A DNA stretch of 64,000 nt from Nocardia rosealba. GTDB taxonomy: Bacteria > Actinomycetota > Actinomycetes > Mycobacteriales > Mycobacteriaceae. Of the stretch, positions 58,727-64,000 are shown piece by piece (the stretch's first letter is position 1; every line of letters begins with the position of its first letter). Below the pieces are notes generated by a model, which had not been told where the DNA came from, did no database searches, and saw nothing but the letters and a program-made list of their open reading frames with translations. The stretch covers positions 992,001-1,056,000 of the forward strand of contig NZ_JAIWNA010000002.1 of NCBI RefSeq assembly GCF_020216065.1, in the 5' to 3' direction. Both the position numbers and the translations under genes were made by a program.

Positions 58727-59998
58727 ATGCCTCGTTGGCCCAAACCCGCCGAGGGTAGCTGGACACAGCACTACCCGGAACTCGGTACCGCACCGATGTC
58801 CTACGAAGACTCGATCTCCCCCGAGTTCTTCGAACTCGAACGGGACGCGATCTTCAAGCGTGCCTGGCTCAATGTCGGTCGCGTCGAGCAACTTCCACGC
58901 ACCGGCAGTTATTTCACCCGCGAGATCCACGCCGCGCACACCTCGGTGATCCTGGTCCGCGACCGCGACGGCGCGGTCAACGCCTTTCACAACATCTGCA
59001 GGCACCGGGGAAACAAGCTGGTGTGGAACGAGTTTCCCCGCGAGGAGACCTCCGGGACATGCCGCCAGTTCACCTGCAAGTACCACGGCTGGCGCTACGG
59101 GCTCGACGGCGCGCTGACCTTCGTGCAGCAGGAAAGCGAATTCTTCGATCTCGACAAAAACGAACTCGGTCTCGCACGCGTGCACTGCGAGGTGTGGGCC
59201 GGCTTCATCTTCGTCAACCTGGCCGCCGAACCACAGCAGACGCTGCGGGAATTCCTCGGCCCGATGGTGACCGGACTCGAGGGCTATCCGTTCGACAAGC
59301 TCACCGAACGCTATTCCTACCGGTCCGAGGTCGGCGCGAACTGGAAGCTCTACCTCGACGCTTTCCAGGAGTTCTATCACGCACCGGTGCTGCACGGAAA
59401 ACAGACGCCGGACAATTTCTCCGTCGCCGCGCAGCAGGCCGGATTCGAGGCACCGCACTATCAGCTCGACGGTCCGCACCGGTTGGTCAGCACGTCCGGT
59501 GTGGTCACCTGGGAACTCGATCCGACGATGCGCAAACCGATGGAAGACATCACCCGCAGCGGTCTTTTCGGTCCGTGGGATGTTCCCGATCTCGGACCGA
59601 TGCCCGCCGGTCTCAATCCCGCCGGCTGCGAACCCTGGGGGCTCGATTCCTTCCAATTGTGGCCGAATTTCACCATTCTCATCTGGTCGGGCGGCTGGTA
59701 TCTCACCTACCAGTACTGGCCGACTTCGCACAACACACACATCTTCGAGGGAAATCTGTACTTCACGCCCGCGCGTACCCCGCGTGATCGGGTCGCACAC
59801 GAAATGGCCGCGGTCACCTTCAAGGAATACGGATTGCAGGATTCCTCGACCCTCGAGGCGACGCAGCTGATGCTGGAATCGCGTGCGGTGCGCACCTTCC
59901 AGCTCAACGACCAGGAGATCCTGTTGCGGCACCTGCACAAGGTCGCCGCCGACTGGGTCGAGGACTACCAGCGCGAGCGCACGGAGGCACCGCGATGA
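58727..59998 (+). CDS. Rieske non-heme iron oxygenase, alpha subunit (copy 2)
   Basis: 423 residues, closely similar to the 56208 gene over its whole length. Rieske ligands C91, H93 and C117, H120; mononuclear iron ligands H218 and H223 in DAFQEFYHAPVLH. It lacks the first 10 residues of copy 1. The differences cluster after residue 225 (QTPDNFSVAAQQAGFEAPHY), in the substrate-facing region, so the two probably act on different intermediates. AGGAG before ATG 58727. Confidence 0.9.
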   Translation: MPRWPKPAEGSWTQHYPELGTAPMSYEDSISPEFFELERDAIFKRAWLNVGRVEQLPRTGSYFTREIHAAHTSVILVRDRDGAVNAFHNICRHRGNKLVWNEFPREETSGTCRQFTCKYHGWRYGLDGALTFVQQESEFFDLDKNELGLARVHCEVWAGFIFVNLAAEPQQTLREFLGPMVTGLEGYPFDKLTERYSYRSEVGANWKLYLDAFQEFYHAPVLHGKQTPDNFSVAAQQAGFEAPHYQLDGPHRLVSTSGVVTWELDPTMRKPMEDITRSGLFGPWDVPDLGPMPAGLNPAGCEPWGLDSFQLWPNFTILIWSGGWYLTYQYWPTSHNTHIFEGNLYFTPARTPRDRVAHEMAAVTFKEYGLQDSSTLEATQLMLESRAVRTFQLNDQEILLRHLHKVAADWVEDYQRERTEAPR

Positions 59999-60330
59999 GC
60001 GAACAGTTGCTGCCCACCGAATTCGCCGACCTCGAGCCGTACGCCGCGGTGTGGTGTCTCGCCACCGAGACCGAGCGCTACGACCGGCGGCTGAACTCCA
60101 CCATGGCCGAGATGCAGCGCTTCTACGACGCGATCACCGCGCGAGCCGAGGACGCACTCACCTACTGCGACAAGTTCGCGCTCGACGAGCTGCCCGAGGA
60201 CGCGAAAAACCTGATGTACCTGCTGTATTCGATGGTTCAGGTGTCCTTCCCCGTCGAGGTGTGGCGCCAGCCGCGCATTCCCGACACCGGGGCCGCGTCG
60301 CTCACCTGCGTCCTCGAGCCGAGCTTATGA
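59995..60330 (+). CDS. Small helical protein paired with Rieske copy 2
   Basis: 111 residues, paralogue of the protein at 57503 (FADLEPYAAVWCLATETERY, TYCDKFALDELPEDA, LLYSMVQVSFPVEVWRQP). The start overlaps the Rieske stop (ATGA), and its own stop overlaps the amidohydrolase start. The invariant YCDKF and LPEDA suggest a conserved surface or active site, but the lone cysteine and absence of metal motifs argue for a structural or regulatory role. Confidence 0.75.
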   Translation: MSEQLLPTEFADLEPYAAVWCLATETERYDRRLNSTMAEMQRFYDAITARAEDALTYCDKFALDELPEDAKNLMYLLYSMVQVSFPVEVWRQPRIPDTGAASLTCVLEPSL

Positions 60331-61571
60331 GCGGGTCACGCGTCGTCCTGCGGGCCGCGGCGTGGGTCGACGTCGAGACCGGGCAGCGGCACACACCCGC
60401 GGTGATCGTCGTCGACGGCAACCTGATCGCTGCCGTCGATCCGGCCGAGATCCCCGTCGACGCGCAGGTCATCGATCTCGGTGCCCTCACGCTGCTGCCT
60501 GGTCTGATGGACATGGAGGTCAACCTGCTCATCGGCGGGCCCGACAATCCGTCGGGGTTGCCGAATCCGATGCACGGCGTGCAGGACGACCCGGTGTACC
60601 GGACCCTGCGCGCCTCGGTGAACGCCCGCGTCACCCTGCACGCCGGATTCACCACGGTCCGCAACCTCGGTCTGATGGTGAAGACCGGCGGCTACCTGCT
60701 CGATGTGGACCTGCAGCGCGCCATCGAACAGGGCTGGCTGGAGGGCCCGCGCATCGTGTCGGCCGGGCATGCCATCACCCCGACCGGCGGCCATCTCGAC
60801 CCGACCATGTTCCAGCGGCTCGCCCCGCACATCATGCCGATCACCGTCGAGGAGGGCCGCGCCAACGGTGTGCCCCAGGTCCGCGAATCGGTGCGTTACC
60901 AGATCAAATACGGCGCCGAGGTCATCAAGATCTCCGCGTCGGGTGGGGTGATGTCGCACGGCACCGTCGCCGGCGCCCAGCAGTACTCCGACGAGGAACT
61001 GGCCGCGATCGTCGACGAGGCGCACCGCGCGGGGGTGCGTGTCGCCGCGCACGCGCACGGCGACGCCGGTATCCGCGCCTGTCTGCGCGCCGGGGTCGAC
61101 TGCATCGAGCACGGGTCGCTGGCCGAGGACGACACCCTCGCGCTGATGGTCGAGCAGGGCACCTTCCTGGTCCCCACCAGCTACCTCTCCGAAGGCCTGG
61201 ATGTGTCCAAAGCCGCTCCCGCATTGCGGAAGAAGGCCGCCGAGGTCTTTCCCCGGGCACGGGAGACCTTGCGCAAGGCGATCCGAGCCGGCGTGCGGAT
61301 CGCCTGCGGAACCGACGCACCCGCCGTGCCACACGGGCAGAACGCGAAGGAGCTGTGGGCACTGGTCGATCGCGGCATGACACCGGCCCAGGCGCTGCGC
61401 GCGGCCACTGTCACCAGTGCCGAACTGATCGGTGTCGACGACCGCGGCCGGCTCGCGCCGGGCCTGCTCGCCGACATCATCGCCGTGCCGGGTGATCCCA
61501 CCGCCGACATCACCGTTCTCGACGACGTGCGGTTCGTGATGAAGGACGGCCGCATCCACAAGAAGCCGTAA
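60327..61571 (+). CDS. Amidohydrolase-superfamily protein without the first HxH
   Basis: 414 residues. The barrel follows Xaa-Pro-dipeptidase/imidazolonepropionase-like amidohydrolases: GAEVIKISASGGV (metal-bridging lysine region), RVAAHAHGD, CIEHGS and IACGTDAPA (metal ligands His, His, Asp). However, after beta-strand 1 the motif is PGLMDMEVNLLIGG, so the usual H-x-H reads E64-V-N66. A changed metal centre or loss of one metal is predicted. The composite beta-sandwich ends (1-55 and 365-414) are normal. ATGA overlap with the small helical protein gene. Confidence 0.8.
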   Translation: MSGSRVVLRAAAWVDVETGQRHTPAVIVVDGNLIAAVDPAEIPVDAQVIDLGALTLLPGLMDMEVNLLIGGPDNPSGLPNPMHGVQDDPVYRTLRASVNARVTLHAGFTTVRNLGLMVKTGGYLLDVDLQRAIEQGWLEGPRIVSAGHAITPTGGHLDPTMFQRLAPHIMPITVEEGRANGVPQVRESVRYQIKYGAEVIKISASGGVMSHGTVAGAQQYSDEELAAIVDEAHRAGVRVAAHAHGDAGIRACLRAGVDCIEHGSLAEDDTLALMVEQGTFLVPTSYLSEGLDVSKAAPALRKKAAEVFPRARETLRKAIRAGVRIACGTDAPAVPHGQNAKELWALVDRGMTPAQALRAATVTSAELIGVDDRGRLAPGLLADIIAVPGDPTADITVLDDVRFVMKDGRIHKKP

Positions 61572-61616
61572 GCCGTTCGCCCGCAACACTTCACCGCCCG
61601 AGGGATCGAGGTAGCA

Positions 61617-63140
61617 ATGTCGCCACGTCACCAGCTCTACATCGGCGGGGAATGGGTACGCCCGTCGACCGGCGCGACCATCGAGGTGATCTCACCGCAC
61701 ACCGAGCAGGTGATCGCCCGCGTCGCCGACCCGGCGCAGGCCGATATCGACCGTGCGGTCGCGGCCGCCCGCCGCGCGTTCGACACCGGACCGTGGCCGC
61801 GGCTGGCCCCGGCGGAGCGGGTAGCGCTGGTCCGGCGCCTGGCCGAGGCCTACCGTGCGCGGGAAGAGGAACTGGCGCAACTCATCACGGCCGAGATGGG
61901 CGCGCCGATCACCTTCGCCCGCTCGGCACACGCGAGGCTGCCCGGCGTCATGATGCGCGCCTTCGCCGACACCGCGGCGGGCTACCGCTGGCAGGAGACC
62001 AGAACCGGATTCCTCGGCCGCGACGTGGTGGTCCGCCACGAGCCGGTGGGTGTCGTCGCCGCGATCATTCCCTGGAACATGCCGATGTTCCTGACCGTCG
62101 CGAAGCTGATCCCGGCCCTGCTGGCCGGCTGCACGGTGGTGCTCAAACCGTCGCCGGAGACGCCGCTCGACGCCCGGCACATGGCCGAACTGCTCGATCA
62201 GGTCGGGCTGCCACCCGGCGTGGTCAGCATTCTGCCCGGCGGCCGCGAGGTGGGCCGCCATCTGGTCGCGCACCCGGGCGTGGACAAGGTCTCGTTCACC
62301 GGTTCCACCCCCGCGGGCAGGCAGGTGGCCCAGGTGTGCGGATCGGCGCTGCGGCGGGTCAGCCTGGAACTGGGCGGTAAATCCGCCGCAATCGTGCTCG
62401 ACGACGCCGACCCGGCGGCCGTCGCCACCGGCATGATGGTCGCCGGTCTGATGAACGGTGGACAGGCCTGTGTCGCCCAGACCCGGATCCTGGTTCCCGT
62501 GCATCGGGCGACCGAGTTCGCCGACGCGCTGGTGGCCGAAGTCGAAAACCTCTGTGTCGGTGACCCGTTCGATCCCGCGACCCGTGTCGGGCCGATGGTC
62601 TCGCAGCGTCAGCAGCAGCGCGTCCGCGCCTATATCGACCTGGGGCTGCGCAGCGGTGCCCGGCTGCTCGTCGGCGGCACCGGACTGCCCGACGGTATCG
62701 ACCGTGGTTGGTACATCCGGCCGACGCTGTTCGCGGGCGTGGACAACAGCATGCGGATCGCCCGGGAGGAGATCTTCGGTCCCGTCCTGAGCCTGATCGC
62801 CTACACCGACGACGAGCACGCCGTGGCGCTTGCCAACGACAGCGAGTACGGGCTGTCGGGATCGGTCTGGTCCCCCGACATCGAACGCGCGACGGCGGTG
62901 GCGCGCCGGGTGCGCACGGGCACCCTCGGCATCAACGAGCCGTACAGCATGGACCCCGTCGCACCATTCGGCGGCATGAAGAACAGCGGAATCGGCCGCG
63001 AATTCGGTACTGAGGGGCTCGCGGGCTACCTCGACACGATGTCACTGTCGATCCGACCAGCGGCAGCGAATTCCGCAGTGCCACAAACCGTTACCGCAGC
63101 GCCGACGGCCAGCCGACCGCAGCAGGTAGACCGCTCATGA
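61617..63140 (+). CDS. Aldehyde dehydrogenase (ALDH superfamily)
   Basis: 507 residues. NAD-binding PWNMPMFLTVAKLIPALLAG and FTGSTPAGRQV, catalytic glutamate in LELGGKS, catalytic cysteine in NGGQACVAQTR, and EEIFGPVLSLIAY. Oxidises an aldehyde to the acid; last step proposed for the operon. An extra ~25-residue Ala/Thr-rich tail (AANSAVPQTVTAAPTASRPQ) is atypical. It starts 46 bases after the amidohydrolase stop and is probably in the same transcript. Convergent with TetR, 11 bases. Confidence 0.9.
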   Translation: MSPRHQLYIGGEWVRPSTGATIEVISPHTEQVIARVADPAQADIDRAVAAARRAFDTGPWPRLAPAERVALVRRLAEAYRAREEELAQLITAEMGAPITFARSAHARLPGVMMRAFADTAAGYRWQETRTGFLGRDVVVRHEPVGVVAAIIPWNMPMFLTVAKLIPALLAGCTVVLKPSPETPLDARHMAELLDQVGLPPGVVSILPGGREVGRHLVAHPGVDKVSFTGSTPAGRQVAQVCGSALRRVSLELGGKSAAIVLDDADPAAVATGMMVAGLMNGGQACVAQTRILVPVHRATEFADALVAEVENLCVGDPFDPATRVGPMVSQRQQQRVRAYIDLGLRSGARLLVGGTGLPDGIDRGWYIRPTLFAGVDNSMRIAREEIFGPVLSLIAYTDDEHAVALANDSEYGLSGSVWSPDIERATAVARRVRTGTLGINEPYSMDPVAPFGGMKNSGIGREFGTEGLAGYLDTMSLSIRPAAANSAVPQTVTAAPTASRPQQVDRS

Positions 63141-63151
63141 GCGCCCGGATG

Positions 63152-63754
63152 TCACGGCAGCTTGATCGCCGACATGTACATCTCGAGAATCGGACCGTAG
63201 AGATCGACGCCGTCGAGCTTGGTGCCGAGCACCACCGAGGGTGTCGTATGGATGAGCACCCGCGCCATCGTCATCGGTGGGATCAGCGAGGTCGCGCCGA
63301 TGCGCTTGAGATTCTCGATGATGAAGCGCCCCAACGCTTCCACGGTTTCTTCCTGCCGGGCGGCCACCCGCTCACGCACTTCCGGGTTGCGCAACAGGTA
63401 CAGGGTGAACTCCATGCCGAGCGCGGCGTGTTCGGTACCCCGGTCGGCGCCGAGCCTGCGCCACAGCTCCCCCACCCGATCCAACTCCTCGGGCCCCAAG
63501 TTCGACGCCGCGGCGAGCACCTCGGTGAAAGTGTCGAAGTAGCGCTGCATGTAGCGGTCGTTCACCTCGAGGAAGAGCTCTTCCTTGGTGGCGAAGTGCT
63601 TGTAGATCGCGCCCTTGGTGTAGCCGGCGGCATGGGCGATGTCGTCGAGTGTCGCCGCCGCGAAACCCTTTTCGGCGAATACCTCTTGGGCGGCATCCAG
63701 GAGCAGACCCCTGGTGTGCTCGAGTCTCCGCTCTCTGGTCCAACGCTCAGCCAT
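63152..63754 (-). CDS. TetR-family regulator (3' end of the operon)
   Basis: 200 residues from ATG 63754. HTH: GLLLDAAQEVFAEKGFAAAT, LDDIAHAAGYTKGAIYKHFA. Ligand domain helical (LGMEFTLYLLRNPEVRERVA). Divergent from the AveC-like gene at 63862, so probably controls it and itself. Upstream in-frame codons to 63838 lie in the promoter and are unlikely. Confidence 0.85.
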   Translation of the reverse strand: MAERWTRERRLEHTRGLLLDAAQEVFAEKGFAAATLDDIAHAAGYTKGAIYKHFATKEELFLEVNDRYMQRYFDTFTEVLAAASNLGPEELDRVGELWRRLGADRGTEHAALGMEFTLYLLRNPEVRERVAARQEETVEALGRFIIENLKRIGATSLIPPMTMARVLIHTTPSVVLGTKLDGVDLYGPILEMYMSAIKLP

Positions 63755-63861
63755 GCCAGCGAGTATGCCACGAATCTCAGAAACTCCTCGGAATCTGAGA
63801 TCCCAACTGGTATATTTCCATTCGTAGAGATTCCTCACAATTCAAAATCAGGAGGTGCGCC
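63755..63861. promoter_or_regulatory. Divergent promoter with repeated GAATCT elements
   Basis: GAATCT occurs at about 63774 and 63792, and its inverse AGATTC at about 63828, with the last two forming an inverted pair roughly 37 bases apart. A TATATT -10-like box lies between. The set is a likely TetR binding region. AGGAGG at 63851-63856 is the ribosome site of the next gene. Confidence 0.45.
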
Positions 63862-64000
63862 GTGAGCGGACCGTCGGCGCCGAAAAAGGGAACCACCGTC
63901 ACCGAGCCACTCGGCAATGTGGCCACCCTCGGCGCGAAAATTCAGTCGACAAGCAAAGCAGTCAAGATCTGGGCCACCCTCGGCGGCGCCATTCTCGCGC
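63862..64000 (+). CDS. Start of a membrane protein, probably AveC (spirocyclase) family (partial)
   Basis: GTG at 63862 with AGGAGG six bases upstream. The 46 visible residues end in KAVKIWATLGGAILA, the lead-in to a first membrane helix. The K-x-V-K-I/L-W-A-T-L-G pattern is how AveC-family integral membrane proteins begin in mycobacteria and Nocardia. The rest is outside the window, so family and function are provisional. Confidence 0.5.
   Translation, partial: MSGPSAPKKGTTVTEPLGNVATLGAKIQSTSKAVKIWATLGGAILA

Noticed and set aside
1..64000. CRISPR arrays, rRNA genes, complete insertion sequences, replication origin
   Set aside because: No regularly spaced repeats, rRNA-like sequence, transposase with terminal repeats or DnaA-box cluster was seen on reading.

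Overview
The window is high-GC DNA with dense codon-biased genes, many GTG/TTG starts and many ATGA/GTGA start-stop overlaps. A ChoD-type sterol oxidase, a KstR-type operator, an Mtb12-like lipoprotein, a DUF5995 protein and several TetR/MerR regulators point to a mycolic-acid actinobacterium, most likely a Nocardia (Rhodococcus or a relative cannot be excluded). This is inference from gene content, not from a marker gene.

Layout. 1-1850: small unknown genes, including a resolvase-fold protein without its serine, and a decayed gene beside a lone lutC. 2.6-5.1 kb: MerR regulator divergent from a ChoD-type GMC oxidoreductase. 5.2-7.4 kb: exported DUF5995 protein and a Pro/Gln-rich membrane protein. 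7.7-14.6 kb: IclR regulator divergent from a tightly coupled operon that makes PAPS (cysD, fused cysNC) and carries a DUF1214 protein, an SDR and a sulfotransferase. 14.6-17.7 kb: 3-hydroxybutyrate-dehydrogenase-like SDR, MHS-family transporter and divergent LysR regulator.

17.8-26.5 kb is an accessory block: two paralogous membrane proteins with a Lon-like (S16) domain, one fused to a WD40-like propeller, then a lipoprotein, a sigma-like factor with a coupled partner, and an FtsK-like protein with a degenerate P-loop. A KstD-like flavoprotein behind a KstR box follows (26.6-28.3 kb). tRNA-Leu(GAG) at 28.5 kb borders a broken serine recombinase and opens a second accessory block (28.5-42.7 kb). 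That block holds decayed regulators, three proteins with NPCBM-like domains (one fused to SEFIR), an HTH-NB-ARC-TPR regulator, a JAMM protease with an E2/RWD-like tail, small membrane and lipoproteins, rearranged gene fragments and a secreted glycoside hydrolase with a lectin domain.

43-50 kb: two MEDS-domain partner-switch proteins, SDR/TetR and MFS/TetR divergent pairs and a VOC protein. 50-53.8 kb: an export operon of an LVIVD-repeat protein, a DUF305 protein and a Tat-exported cholesterol-oxidase-like protein. 54-63.8 kb: a catabolic operon between two TetR genes. It contains an SDR, a carboxymuconolactone-decarboxylase-like protein, two Rieske oxygenases each followed by a paralogous small unknown protein, a TauD/TfdA dioxygenase, an amidohydrolase with a changed metal motif, and an aldehyde dehydrogenase. 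The window ends inside a probable AveC-family membrane protein.

The best candidates for undescribed biology are the S16-TM-WD40 pair, the JAMM-E2/SEFIR-NPCBM locus, the duplicated Rieske plus small-protein module, and the PAPS-linked sulfotransferase operon.
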